A stretch of DNA of 64,000 bases from Neonectria sp. B-13 (GCA_002682825.1 NOKP01000008.1:558001-622000), one strand, 5' to 3'. Counted from the first letter of the stretch, positions 32,003 to 43,660 are shown. The notes: generated by a model not told the origin, from the sequence alone. Program-made: numbers and translations.

Positions 32003-33916
32003 TTACTTGGTACCCCACTTGGCTTTGTCTTTGTTCACCAGGTCCCGATATTTGCCAGCGCTCAAAACTCGGAGAGGCTTTCCATACTTGATCATGATGA
32101 AGAACACAGAAGAGGCGGCCATACCGACGAAGGCAGCCGAGATAAAACAGTTCTGGTAGCCCAGGTTTGTGATCCACGGAGTAATTCTGTAATTTTCTGT
32201 CAGTTGTGTGCCTTTGTCTCAGATTGTAAAGCTTACCCGTAGCTGATGGCGAATGACATGGTGTTCCGGACAAGAATGACAGTGACAATAGCGTCGCCGC
32301 TGATGTCGTGGTAGCTGTCGATCAGGTAGTTCACACTAAGCGTAACGCCCACCGTGCTAGTGAAGGCCAGACAGCACATGGCAAAGATCAGACCAAACCA
32401 ATGCACTCCATGCTGAGCACCAACACCCCAAAGAATCAAGGACCCAGGAACCATGACGACACAGATGGCAAAGGGCCAAAGGCGGTGCTCGGCCTCCATG
32501 ATGCCATTGTTCCGTCGGGCAAGCTTAATCGTCAGCCAGTCGCTCAGTCTGCCAGAGACGAAGGACCCGAGGATGACGCCGACACAGCAGGACAGGTAAC
32601 TGAGACCAACCATCGAGGCGCCAAAGTTATATGGCTCCCCGGACAGAATAATGGAGGCGGTTGCGTTAAGAACGTTGAACCAAATCAGATACGAGCCATA
32701 CGAGAAGCCTGCGTAGAAGATGACCGGCCAGCTGAGGAGTTTCAGGCTTCGAAACGCACGCTGGATCATGTTCTGGCCCGGGGACGGCTGCCAAATCGAC
32801 AGCTTTTGCGTGAAGGTCTTCGGGGTTGCGTACACCTCGCCAATCTCTGCCAGGTGAGGGTTGACAACATCGACAGGGGCTTTGTCATCCGAGGGCGATT
32901 TCGATTCCGTGGACGACAACACCGTCTCCGTGGAGACATCCGAGGTCATACGGTTGTAATTCGTCTCTTCCATGAAGAAGAACAGGAAAACGAAGGCGAA
33001 TGCCAGGAAAATGGCTGGCCAGTAAAATACCCATTGCCATCCTTGATACTCGGCGATGAAACCACAAATGACGGGCGCGAAGTAGTTGCTGCCTGCTAGG
33101 GTAAAGGCGTATATTCCCATGTATGTACCGCGTTCGTGGGTGAAGAACTGGTCCTGCGTCAGCTTTGTTCTGTTTGGCCATGTGTCAAGGCACCTACAAC
33201 GTCGGTGACGGAAATCTCTGGTAGTGCCTCGATAGGCGAGATAAAAAAGCCTTGTATAATGCACTTGGCTATCCATTCTCCGTTGCTCGTTACATATGCA
33301 CTAGATGTGGATTAGCATATTGGCCGGGACACTTGATGGTATCTTGCCGATTGACAGCGGTGTTTACCTCCAAATGCTGGTGCCCTATTGTTCCTCTGTT
33401 AGCTTTCCATCAGGAAATGTCATGATATAATGATAGAACTTACAATGGCTCCGAGGATAGAAATGAGGTAGGTAAGTCGCTTGCCGTATCTCAGGGAGAA
33501 AGGCTGCCAGAACAACAGACTCCAGCCCAGGAACAGGAACATGTAGCCAGTGCCCTCGTTGAGCGTGGCGATGGAAACTCCAGATGCTGCGGAAAGGGGG
33601 ACGATGACAGAGTATACAGTAGAAACTGAAATTCCCGTGAACCAAGTGAACCTGCTCGAGGGTCAGTCCCAGAACCAAGACACCACGGGTGGTTGTTTCT
33701 TCGCAAGACTCACAGACTCTGGCAGATCATTGACATGAGCTTTCGGCGAGGAGACCAATTGAGCGGATCATTGGGGTCTTTGGAAGGCGTCGGATTCAGA
33801 ACAATATCGCCAGTCCCACCGGAGTGAGGCGTGTGCATCGTGTGATCCAGGTCGACCAGATGCACCGTACCAGGGATGGCATCCCGGTCCGACATGTTCT
33901 CTGAAGCAATAGACAT
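32003..33916 (-). CDS. MFS transporter, HOL1-like DHA1 family
   Basis: Six exons: 33916-33714, 33651-33444, 33384-33368, 33300-33198, 33147-32237 and 32186-32003, giving 541 aa. The N-terminus holds the family motif [16 protein letters not shown] segments continue with [30 protein letters not shown] joined to [15 protein letters not shown], and a C-terminal half with [20 protein letters not shown]. Exon 3 is a 17-nt micro-exon; it is needed to join LISILGAI to [19 protein letters not shown] in phase, which restores the conserved family sequence. HOL1-type carriers move cations, polyamines or small amines. The gene is divergent from the amidase 1 kb away, suggesting a transporter-enzyme pair. 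Confidence 0.88.
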
Positions 33917-34947
33917 GATCGTGTTGGGGAGAATGAAGAAGTTGAAGGTTGAGGGGAAGAGAGGTTGACGACTGTGGGATGAAGGTGAGGTTGCAGGGGC
34001 CTTTTAAGCAACTGGGTTACTATCCGTATCTGTTCACTATCTGCTGAAGCTCGCCGGGGTTCGCAACGAAGGGCTCCTAGACGCCAGGCGTCAAGGGATG
34101 TCAGATGATGTTTGCCTAGAGTGATAGAGAGGCGCATGTATACGCCGGCTGATAACGCGCGGGCTGAGATGATAGAAGTGCGCACGCTTGATCCTGTTTG
34201 AACGACGCTTTCCCCATCGCTACCAACGGTTTTCTGTTACGGCCGTGCAACATGACAAACACCCGAAGATCCGAGAGTTGGCGAGCATTCGTCGATCCGG
34301 AGCTATCGAGGTCCCGCAAAAGGGCGCAAATACGCATGATTGGCTAGTGCTGCAATCGTTGGCACGCGTGATAAGCCATATCGAGGCGCATTTAGAAATG
34401 ATTGGCCGGGGTGCGAGATAGTGGTGTCGCATGTCCTCATAGCGTCGTGGCGTCCTGTCCTGTCTTGTTCTGGACTTGACGTCAGCAAGGATCAGAGTCG
34501 CAGAGCTAGGCTAGACTCCCGCTGCTTGAACGTGGCGTGCACCGTTGATTCAGAAGCCAACGATAGACGTTTGCGACAGCCGCGATATCATATCTACAGA
34601 TCCCTGATGAAGCGGGGAAGTTGCAACCACGACAGAGGCCAATGGAGGGCATTTGCGCTCCGGGGAAAGGATCCCTGCGGGTTCCAGATAGCGCATATCG
34701 CGATTCACGACGCGGGTTCAACCCATCTGGCCTTCTTGTCCTCACTCAATCAGCCCTGTGATATGCTGCACGGCATCACGGTGGACTATTGACACGACTG
34801 TGGATCTCCTCGTCAGTATTAAATGCCATCAGCTTCGACGCCCAACTCTAGACACTATTCACTTATCTCTCCCCTAGCTCTCTCTTCTCCATCTCCCTTA
34901 TTTTATATTCCACCAAGATAAGCAAGATATCATCTTGGCGATTGACC
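33917..34947. promoter_or_regulatory. shared divergent promoter with GATA sites
   Basis: This is a 1.03-kb gap between the HOL1-type transporter and the amidase. TGATAA (HGATAR consensus of AreA/NIT2) occurs at 34150 and at 34369. No gene is seen within it. Joint nitrogen control of the pair is inferred. Confidence 0.42.
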
Positions 34948-36648
34948 ATGGCCATTTCTATTCCTGCCAAGATGGCCTCCAAACCTCTCTCCATTGTCCA
35001 GCCAAAAGCTGTGCCACGAGGCACTCCGGAATTTGAGGCGAAGCGGGCTGCGTTACTCCAGACATTTGCGGAAAAGATCCCGCTGGAGTACCATCTCCCT
35101 CAAGACCTCATCGCCAACCCGCCCATCGATGTGTCTGGCATACCAGCCACCTGTGGTATCTTGACTTCCGAGGAGGTCGAGATCACAGAGTCCTACGATG
35201 CAGTCGGTCTCGCAGAAGCAATTGCAGCACGCAAGTACACTGCAGTCGCCGTTGCCACGGCCTTCTCAAAGCGGGCTATCATTTCTCACCAACTCACTTG
35301 CTGTTTGACCCAGTGGTTCATGGATGATGCCCTCGAGCGCGCCAAGCAGCTGGACGAGTATCTGGCCAAAAACGGGAAAACAGTTGGTCCCCTACACGGC
35401 GTGCCCGTCAGCATCAAGGAGCACATGCCTATGGCGGGGACTTTCTCCTCGATGGGTTGCTTCAGCAGTATTGTCAAAGACGAAAAGGATAGCCACATGC
35501 TCGCCATCCTGCGTGACATGGGCGCTGTCTTCTACTGCAAGACCAACCAACCACAGACACTCATGCATCTCGAGAGCGATTCTCTTTGGGGCCGGGTCTT
35601 GAACCCATTCAATATCCACCTCTCGGCCGGCGGCTCCACCGGCGGCGAGGCAGCCTTGGTGGCCATGAAGGGCTCTGTCCTAGGCGTCGGCACCGATATT
35701 GGCGGAAGCATTCGTGCGCCAGCTGCTTTCTGCGGCATCTATGGGTTCAAGCCGACGTCGCCTATGCTTCCGATGAAGGGCTTCCTCGCGTCACCCTCGG
35801 CGGCAGAGCTCAACATTGTGTGCTCGACGGGACCCATGTGTCGTAGCTTGAGAGACATGGACCTTTTCATGAATGGCGTCATTGCAGCGAAACCATATCT
35901 TAAAGACCCCAAGGTGGTTCCGTTTCCCTGGACCGGCCTGAAGACGCCCATAAACAAGCGTCTAAAGATCGGCATCATTAACAACGACGGCTTCATCGTG
36001 CCTCAGCCACCAGTCAAGCGGGCCATGTCTTGGGCGAAGGAGCTTCTTTCCGACCCCAAGCACGCGGAGTTGATCGAAATAAAGGAGTTCAAGCCCTTTG
36101 GCGCCGCCGACGCCTGGGACTTGGCCCGGAAGATGTACTGGCCCGATGGTGGCCAGGGCAGCAAAGGTGCCATCATCGCCACTGGAGAACCAGTTCATCC
36201 TCTGAGCGACTGGATATGGAAGGACGAAGAGCCCAGTGGCATGCAGACCGCCCAGGCCGTGAATCTGGCACGCAGGGAGAGGGATGATTTCCGATGTGCG
36301 TTTGCTGAGAGCTGGAACGAGCAGGATGTTGATGTTATTCTTGGTCCGGCCTTTGTTGGGCCGGCTTGCGCACATGACACGGCACATTACTGGACATACA
36401 CGTCGCTGTACAACTTGGTCGACTACCCTGGCGTGGTTATGCCGACTCCGATCAAGGCGAAGGCTGGGGAGGAGTACGACACCGATTATGTCCCGTTGAG
36501 CGACGCCTGCAAACACGTCAAGCAGTTGTGGGAGGGCTCGAACTTCGAAGGGGCGCCAATTGAGCTCCAATTAGTAGCGCGGAAGTTTCATGACAACGAA
36601 CTGTTCGGTGCGCTCACCGTGTTGAAGGATATTCTTGGGCTTCAATAG
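34948..36648 (+). CDS. amidase-signature hydrolase, acetamidase (AmdS)-like
   Basis: Single exon, 566 aa, first ATG at 34948 in good context. The catalytic triad of the amidase signature family is complete: Lys157 in GVPVSIKEHM, cis-Ser230 in AGGSTGGEAAL and nucleophile Ser254 in GVGTDIGGSIRAPA. The length and the N-terminal arrangement (residues 25-70 helical, then ESYDAVGLAEAIAARKYTAV) match fungal general amidases and acetamidases. The reaction is hydrolysis of a carboxamide to carboxylate plus ammonia, providing nitrogen and carbon. No signal peptide is seen. It pairs with the divergent transporter. The exact amide is unknown. Confidence 0.93.
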   Translation: MAISIPAKMASKPLSIVQPKAVPRGTPEFEAKRAALLQTFAEKIPLEYHLPQDLIANPPIDVSGIPATCGILTSEEVEITESYDAVGLAEAIAARKYTAVAVATAFSKRAIISHQLTCCLTQWFMDDALERAKQLDEYLAKNGKTVGPLHGVPVSIKEHMPMAGTFSSMGCFSSIVKDEKDSHMLAILRDMGAVFYCKTNQPQTLMHLESDSLWGRVLNPFNIHLSAGGSTGGEAALVAMKGSVLGVGTDIGGSIRAPAAFCGIYGFKPTSPMLPMKGFLASPSAAELNIVCSTGPMCRSLRDMDLFMNGVIAAKPYLKDPKVVPFPWTGLKTPINKRLKIGIINNDGFIVPQPPVKRAMSWAKELLSDPKHAELIEIKEFKPFGAADAWDLARKMYWPDGGQGSKGAIIATGEPVHPLSDWIWKDEEPSGMQTAQAVNLARRERDDFRCAFAESWNEQDVDVILGPAFVGPACAHDTAHYWTYTSLYNLVDYPGVVMPTPIKAKAGEEYDTDYVPLSDACKHVKQLWEGSNFEGAPIELQLVARKFHDNELFGALTVLKDILGLQ

Positions 36649-38747
36649 CTGGAGGACTTGGCTAGTCTCATTGCTTCTTATTTGAGTGTGATAGTTCTGC
36701 TGTGGACCTTGAGCTAGTGTTGAGGTGACTACGAGCACTGTGAGAATTGACTGGAAGGCCGGTTCTAAGACGTGATAGAACGGCCAGGACGCATTGGAGA
36801 GTTTGTATAAGATAAATTAGCATCAACTGTTGTAAATATTTAGCTGAAGAACACTACATCTTCCATCGGAAGGCTATATCAATCGAATGCGGGCTTCCAT
36901 AACGTACCATCCTTGACGACATCCACTGTGCATAATCAGGATATCTCTAGCACTAATTCTTCGAACTTCAGGTTACCTTAATGCTGGGGACGTATACGGA
37001 GATGATTTCGGATTGCTTCCAGTTAGACTTTCGATTTCGTCTAGATTTTTCTCTGCCTACTACATCAATGTTCTGAGAGAGATGGATCTACGAACATAGG
37101 AGAGCCGATATCGAGCGACCTCGTTTCATGATCCTAAAAGATCCAACTAACTATCCCTTAATATCGTATTGGGTACTAAAGAAGCCGTAAATACCGGTTG
37201 CGGTGCTGCAAAACTTCAACAGGTCATCAGTCCATGCCACCAGCAAATCATGGAAGACATCAAATATGGTCCGTTTGACTGAGTAGTATCGAACTGTTTC
37301 TAAGAGCTTCAGGAAGAAGGGATGAAAGTAGGGTTACAAGAGCTGTGGTGCTGGCAGAGGAGAACGTGGAATATAAGGTGAGCGCGAAAATACCGCAGAC
37401 AGATGCCACGTGAAGCTTAGTGAGCTCAACAACGAACGAAGGCGACATGTCGGCGTCCTAGGAGGCCACTCCTCTTTGCTGTCGTCAGTCAATCAAAGCC
37501 ACAGCGAGATTGCAGTACGCGTATGCTATATCCTCTCGGCCAGAGCCTCATTTCCTGTCATTGAATAGGTAGCGATCTGCTTGCCGTTAACACATTAGTG
37601 CCGGAGCTCACATCTACAAAGACGACGATGCATCTTGTCGAAGCTCGTGGCCTGAAACACGTCATTCCGCACAGACGTTTTAGGTAGAGTGCTAAGTAAA
37701 CTCTTTTTCTATATTCTAGGACACCCCTGCATTTTTTGCATTTTTCGCATTTTGGCCAACGCCCATCCTTTGGATCCTACGGGATCAATGTGCGTATTAA
37801 AGGAGCATCCTCCAATGCTGACTCAAAAACAGTCATTATCTTTCCCAATTCGAGGTGTTCGTAAAAGACGTGAGGTCGTTCGATGCACGCAAATTGGATA
37901 TTGACAAATGGCATCTTTATTTGCTTTTGAGGTTCAAGACTCCCCTGCGAACGTGTGTTTCTATCAGTGGTGAGGCCACGCGGTCTGCGAAGGGTTCTGT
38001 ACTACGTAGTAGGTCCACGGGATATTCTAGCCCGATTGGAAAGCTGCCCATGGGTAGCCTTGTTCCTATCACGAAGTTTGATTTCATTTCTGTCGTGGAT
38101 CTGATGGATTTCAGCGGGACTTATCGTCGACTAGGGTGTACCTGTACGAATACGTATTCGTACAAGCAGTGTGTCCGTCTGTGTTATGGACAGGGGCATG
38201 AGTGGTGTGCCTTCTTCAAAACGGACGGTGCCGTCATTTGATGTCGAACGGAGGCTCCGATGGGTATTTATCTCTTGCGGGCTCTCCATTATGAACAGAC
38301 CTCATCGAGGACACGATACCCAGCATACGTGGGTCTTGGTTTTTAATGCCTGCAGAAGGAATCGTCCGGCTTCGCCCGACTAATATGCCCGAGAGCCTGT
38401 AAATCAGGGATCGTGGTCCCCCTAGCATGGATGCGGATCCAGCGGCACGGTCGGTGGGCAGAATGGCCATACCATGGCCTGGCTCTTTGCTTTTGATCAG
38501 GTGCCAGCTTCCCCACGTGCTGCCAAAGTGCTAGGTGCACTCACGACCTTCTTATAAGAATCGTCACGATGCAGGGTTCCGCAGGTATGGGTTCCGGCAA
38601 GCGACAGTGGACGATAGCGAAGTGGAGATCGATGGACAACTGCTGCTGTGCTTAAATGGCTGTTTTCTTGTTCCCCGTGAGCCCGACCTTCTGGTCCGTG
38701 TTGGTTCTTGCATTTGCTTTCTCGAATCATATCCCAGCTTCATCGTC
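36649..38747. other. 2.1-kb intergenic stretch, no gene supported
   Basis: This is AT-rich, with short open frames only. One (37855-38241, plus strand) ends in a cysteine-rich segment but has no start context, domain or neighbour support. A perfect 22-bp palindrome lies at 38143-38164. I see nothing else. Confidence 0.4.
38143..38164. repeat. perfect 22-bp palindrome
   Basis: The half-site TGTACGAATAC is followed immediately by its exact reverse complement GTATTCGTACA with no spacer. It is alone in non-coding DNA, about 580 bp upstream of the PTH11-like gene. Confidence 0.85.
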
Positions 38748-40210
38748 ATGGTTGTGACTGTCGACCCCGTCATTTTAGCGGCCTTCGGTGAGCCTCCAGA
38801 GGGCATGGACCTGGAGGAGCAGCGTGTTGTAACACACAACGTCGCCGTGTGTGTGTCTCTTGGTCTAGCAGTGGCCTCAGTAGCCCTCCGGCTGTATGTG
38901 CGCAGAATGAAGGGCGCCAGGCTTGGGCTTGACGATTATACTATTGTTGCCAGCACTGTGAGTTCACCGAGCACCTCTCAGTGGAGAGATGTCTCCAGAC
39001 ATGATAGCTGACCTTCCCGTCGGTAGTTCTTTTCCGGCAGCACGGTAGCCCTCACGGTATTGGGTAAGCAAGCAGATCACCCCTTCTTCTTCTTTGTGAG
39101 TTTCCAAGCTGTGTTCTAACAATTCTGTCCGACCACAGCGGGAAGTTACGGTGCCGGTGAACATATCTGGGCATCAAATCTTCCGCGACTCATGACGCTT
39201 CTCAAGGTACGTATACCACGTCCCAATGCAGTTTACCCTGGTGCTAATGTCGGTATGTTGTAGATCATCTACGCGGAGCCTTATATATATGGTCTAGCTG
39301 TAACCTTCACCAAGATCAGCGTCCTCCTTCTCTACCGCCGCCTTCTCTACTCCAAAGCATCATCGACGAGTCTCTTTTCCATTCTTTTCTGGATAGCGTT
39401 CTTCCTAGCAACAATTTATCCCGTAATTCTGTGGATTACCATGGCCTGTGCCTGTCAGCCCGTGAGCTACTACTGGAATCAATACATTGGTGCCGAAGGC
39501 CACTGCATCAACATCAAATTATTCTTCCTTGTCATAGGGATTATGAACATGTTGAACGATGTTGTCATTCTCATTGTTCCTATCCCCAAGATCATGGAGC
39601 TCCAGTTGAGTAAAAGGTTAAAGGGGTCAATTATAGGAATCATGCTCCTTGGAGGCTTGTGAGTTGCAACCATTTACATCAGCCTGAAGAAGACATGGCT
39701 AATATACACAGCGTATGTATTGCGAGCACAATCCGCATTTACTACCTCAATGGGCTCTTCCAAAATGTGGATGCAACATGGTGGATGGGTCCAACCGTGG
39801 CATGGTCTAGCATCGAGCCTTCTGTCGCCATCATCTCCGCCTGCCTGCCCACGTTTGCGCCGCTCTTCCGGCTCAGGCAGTCGAAAAGATCAGGGAGCAG
39901 TCGATACTACGTTAGTGGCGGAACTGGATCAAGAGTGGGGAATACAGTCACCAGCAGCTCGCGAAATACTGGTCGCTTGGGAATTTCTAGCCCGGGCCGG
40001 ACCAACATGACACACTATATACTCGAAGACGACGAAGTTGAGCTCACGTGCAAGGTGGTCGGGGGAGATTCCACTTCAAGCTATAGGTCAGAGGGCAAGA
40101 GGAGTTCGGACGACGACCAGGGGATAATGGTCAGTACCCAGGTATCGGTTGTTTCGAGTGGGAGAAAACACAGTCCCCGGGAGAAGTCTAGTTCGGTATC
40201 TAGCGCATAG
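38748..40210 (+). CDS. PTH11-like / fungal rhodopsin-domain integral membrane protein
   Basis: Five exons: 38748-38957, 39027-39063, 39139-39206, 39264-39658 and 39712-40210, giving 402 aa. The seven-TM fungal rhodopsin-like domain (PF20684 type) is recognisable: VAVCVSLGLAVASVALRLYV, ARLGLDDYTIVAS, YGAGEHIWASNLPRL, ITMACACQPVSYYWN and the C-terminal IRIYYLNGLF with DATWWMGPTVAWSSIEPSVA. A long Ser-rich cytoplasmic tail follows, about residues 300-402. No CFEM domain precedes it. Members of this class resemble G-protein-coupled receptors and act at the plasma membrane in surface sensing, though most are uncharacterised. The ATG at 38748 is chosen; an in-frame upstream extension to 38535 looks non-coding. 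Confidence 0.85.
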
Positions 40211-40614
40211 CCAATGAGAAAGTCTACCTCCGTTGGGGGATGCTTCGAAGACACTACAAGCTGCAGAACATGGCGGTATATTTTCCCCTGCCAGCGAAAT
40301 TTTACTGATTGAAGTTTGCTGAAGATTATGGGAAAAGGAAGAAAGAATGACAGATAGTTTAGTTGCTTGAATGAGCATCAGGTAATCGCTCAGCGCCAAC
40401 CAGCAAATGAGACACGTTCGCCCATAGCTTAGCTACCCTACAGCAACGGAGGAAAATCCCGTTTTGCTTCTTAGTGACACCCTCCTTCGAAGATACTTCT
40501 AGCTACTGAGACTCGTCACCGGACATTCCAACCCTGGGGTAGCGTCGATTTCGACATCCAAGATCATTTCATCTAGGACCGTATGGTTTGCCTTTCCCAC
40601 TAAGCGCCGGTCAC

Positions 40615-40635
40615 ATTGCCGGAGGATCCGGCAAT
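40615..40635. promoter_or_regulatory. inverted repeat ATTGCCGGA-GGA-TCCGGCAAT
   Basis: Perfect 9-bp arms around a 3-bp spacer, about 245 bp upstream of the deaminase start codon. The TGCCGG/CCGGCA core recurs at 40664 and in the GlcNAc-kinase promoter. Confidence 0.6.
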
Positions 40636-40663
40636 ACCCGGTAATTCACGGCGTTTGCGACCT

Positions 40664-40680
40664 CCGGCATGGTTTGCCGG
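40664..40680. promoter_or_regulatory. CCGGCA-N5-TGCCGG inverted repeat
   Basis: Perfect 6-bp arms with a 5-bp spacer, about 200 bp upstream of the deaminase ATG. It has the same core and orientation as the site upstream of the GlcNAc kinase (43645-43660, N4). It is probably an operator for a shared regulator. Confidence 0.6.
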
Positions 40681-40878
40681 CTGTCGTCAGCATGCCATAC
40701 ACTGGATTCAGGTAGCCCTGTTTAGGAGATAAGAAGACTCATCAAAAGTATTAGAAAGAAACATGCTAGAATCTTAATGCGGTTCTGTCCCTGATCACCA
40801 GCCCCAAATAACTTACTTGCGCCACGAATAGTGAAAACAACACGACAACCAACGTCCTGAGAACAAATTTATGACAAT

Positions 40879-41959
40879 ATGAAACTCATTATCCGCGATG
40901 AGCCTGAGACAGCGGCTTCTTATATCGCCAACCACATCGTCAGTAGGTTTTTTATGGCTTGTTAACGATCACTCCAAATTCTGACTACGCCAGACCGTAT
41001 CAACACATTCGCTCCCACCGCATCCAAGCCGTTCGTTCTCGGTCTTCCTACCGGGGGCAGTCCCCTTCCAATCTACCGCGACCTCGTCTCAGAGTTCCGA
41101 GCCGGCCATGTCTCGTTCCGTCACGTCGTTACCTTCAACATGGACGAGTACGTTGGCTTGCCTCGCTCGCACCCAGAGTCATATCACTCTTTTATGAACG
41201 CCAACTTCTTCTCCCACGTGGACATCCCTATCGAAAACATAAACATTCTCGATGGAAATGCTCGTGACTTACAGAGCGAGTGTGACAGATACGAGGAGAG
41301 AATAAAGACTGCCGGCGGTGTTGAGCTGTTCCTGGGTGGGGTGGGCATGGACGGACACATTGCCTTCAACGAGCCAGGGTCGAGTCTGTCCAGCCGTACG
41401 AGAGTCAAGACACTCGCATATGATACGGTGCTAGCGAATGCTCGATTCTTTGGTGGTGACGTGGACCAGGTACCAACGATGGCCCTAACAGTTGGTGTGC
41501 AAACGATTATGGACGCCCGGGAAGTGGTCATCATCGCAACTGGCGCTGGAAAAGCACTCGCGGTCAAGAAGTCGGTGGAAGAAGGTGTCAGCCACATGTA
41601 CACGCTTTCCTGTTTGCAAACGCATCCATCCAGCATGATTGTTGTGGATGAGGATGCCACGATGGAGCTGCAAGTCAAGACTGTGCGAGTAAGAAGACCC
41701 CTTTCTCATGATTCCCATACAGAATCCTAAGGCCCTGACCCAATTACAGTACTTCAAAAGCATCGAACCGCCGACAAAGAAAAGCCTGGGCATGAAGGTA
41801 CCGAGTCGATTGAGGACATCGTCGCTTGCATCACCCCCGCAGACTCCCGACTCCAAGTTTGTGAAAAGAGATTCCGGCGCTGATGAGGAGCTGTCGCCAG
41901 ATAGCATGTCTTCAAGAATTGCGCCCTTCACTATGAATTTGGATAAACGGTACGAATAG
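40879..41959 (+). CDS. dam1: glucosamine-6-phosphate deaminase/isomerase
   Basis: Three exons: 40879-40942, 40994-41688 and 41750-41959, giving 322 aa. The NagB family signatures are complete: [16 protein letters not shown] (phosphate loop), [20 protein letters not shown] with the catalytic Asp, [20 protein letters not shown] with the catalytic His, and [15 protein letters not shown]-terminal extension of about 60 residues after KTVRYFKSIE is Ser/Pro-rich and low in conservation. The enzyme converts GlcN-6-phosphate to fructose-6-phosphate and ammonia in the cytosol, the last step of GlcNAc catabolism. It lies upstream of a GlcNAc-kinase-like hexokinase in the same orientation, as in the Sordariomycete GlcNAc cluster from which I take the gene name. 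Confidence 0.93.
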
Positions 41960-42332
41960 ATGGAGGGTTTTACATGGAATCCGAGACAGCGCCGCATTTT
42001 CTTGAGTATTTCAGTATAAGAACTGTATTGCTGTGGACTCTGGCCAGTACCTTAGTTGCTCTAGGCTAGCCTAGTTGAAAATCTGCACGAATAATCTAGA
42101 TCTGGACTCATTACTGGAAGAGTCATTGGATCTTGCAAGTTGTAGGGCTAGGAGTTTGCATTCCTCGACGGCTCTGTTCCAGATGGATAGCTAGCTTTTC
42201 GTGTAAGCTTGGCTTGGACTCGTTGGCCTTCCTTAGCATATATGATGTCTTTAGTGACGAGAGGGGCGACTCAATGGGGAGGACAGGGGCAGCAACATGA
42301 AGAGAAGCGTGCTCCAGGCCGATTGCACGCCA

Positions 42333-42689
42333 TTAAAAAGCTTCCGCAGTCTCGGGACCTTTCATCGATACGCGCTGGACAATGTTCAAGAATGAGATGA
42401 CGAGCGATAGATATCCAAATACCCATCTTTGGACGCTTCCATCCGTTAAAAGCCCGGCCAGGATGATGGCCAAGACAGTTTGGAAGGCCCCCTCCTCCCC
42501 AGGATCTGGGTCATCTGGAGAGTGCCCAATTTCACTGTTCGGAACAAGCTGTGCGATGGCGTGGCAGAGAACATAAAAATAACGGGGTGTCAGTTCGGCC
42601 TTCTCAGGTGTTCCTTGTGTGTTTGGGGAATAGAGGATAGATGCTAACAGTAGTGGCCTAGGAGCCGAGAACTTCTGCTTGTTGAGCAA
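42333..42689 (-). CDS. doubtful small open frame, possible membrane protein
   Basis: 118 codons from an ATG. It contains a hydrophobic segment TVLAIILAGLLT and a second one around WVFGYLSLVISFLNI. No domain, signal peptide or intron structure supports it and I do not recognise the family. It may be spurious or a relic within the deaminase-kinase spacer. Confidence 0.2.
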   Translation of the reverse strand: MLNKQKFSAPRPLLLASILYSPNTQGTPEKAELTPRYFYVLCHAIAQLVPNSEIGHSPDDPDPGEEGAFQTVLAIILAGLLTDGSVQRWVFGYLSLVISFLNIVQRVSMKGPETAEAF

Positions 42690-43644
42690 AAGTGAAGCCC
42701 TGGCGACTTCTCGTTGAATCTGAACCTGTTTAATGGGACTAGTCGAGCTTAACCAAATTATATGTTATTCACGTTTGCCATAGTTGCTTGATGGTGCTTC
42801 TTTTCCACTGTGCAGCGCCTCTGGATTCTCGCCTAACTCTTTCCAGGCACCCGACGGCTTCCTATAGAAACGACAAGGCACTGTCTCCTCTTCTAGCTCT
42901 TCTCTTCCACCAGCGTCTATGTCAGTTCCGCCAGCTATCCGACTTCTCTGCAGTAGCGAGACCTAGGTAATTCTTGATGAACCAAAGTCTTCGTGGTATC
43001 TCGCTTTTGAAATAGATGTGAGTTGGATCAGTCATGGGAAGAAAACCTGGCAACACCATGGCGGAAGCATTGGATCAAGGAATAAAGATGCGCGGGCGCG
43101 GTTGAATTGTTCACAGGTGTTTTCGCTATCTATCATGCACTTCATTTTCTGCCTCCGACAGTTGACTTGGAGAACTAGTCAGCTCCATTGTTCACTGCAG
43201 TTCAGCGAGTTAGGCTTTCCATAGACTGACTGCATGCTTTTCGAGCCTTGGGCTCTACAAACTCCTCCGCCGTTGGACTTGTATGGTGGGAAGCCATGGC
43301 TCGGTCGTTTGCAGCCACGACGCAGAGAAGGTTGGACTTCAAGGGGATTGAATTTCGTCACGGTCCGATGAATGCCGGCTGGACAACGAGAGGTCAATGG
43401 TGCTGGAAAGGGTTTCAACTCGTTTGAAGTGTCGCTTGGTGATGAGCTTAGAGCTCTCGTCCCTGTAATTTTCCGCAATAACGTCTCAAAATGACCAAGG
43501 AATTACTGAATTATTTCTTCCGTAGCCTCATGTTCTAACCACACGGCATCTCAATGACGCGAGTCTATCACTGAATGGCACGACCTCCTGGGGTTTCGCG
43601 CGCTAATACTCCGATCCACTTGCCCCGGCCGTGGCCGGTCAACA

Positions 43645-43660
43645 CCGGCATAATTGCCGG
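43645..43660. promoter_or_regulatory. CCGGCA-N4-TGCCGG inverted repeat
   Basis: Perfect 6-bp arms around TAAT, extended by one more paired base on each side (ACCGGCA...TGCCGGT), about 240 bp upstream of the kinase ATG. Core and orientation match the site upstream of the deaminase gene. Confidence 0.6.

Larger units (their letters stand above)
40211..40878. other. intergenic, promoter of the deaminase gene
   Basis: No gene was seen. It contains the two inverted repeats listed separately, in a CCGG-rich block at 40,605-40,685. Confidence 0.5.

Noticed and set aside
32308..33099. 263-codon plus-strand frame
   Set aside because: Antisense to the HOL1-type transporter, which has conserved motifs and consistent introns.
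35962..36570. 202-codon minus-strand frame
   Set aside because: Shadow of the amidase gene, which carries a complete catalytic triad.
37855..38241. 128-codon plus-strand frame with cysteine-rich end as a small secreted effector
   Set aside because: No signal peptide; the cysteines lie only at the C-terminus and overlap the palindrome; no neighbour or splice support.
38535..38747. Longer N-terminus for the PTH11-like protein
   Set aside because: The upstream in-frame extension lacks membrane or signal character and the ATG at 38748 directly precedes the conserved first helix.
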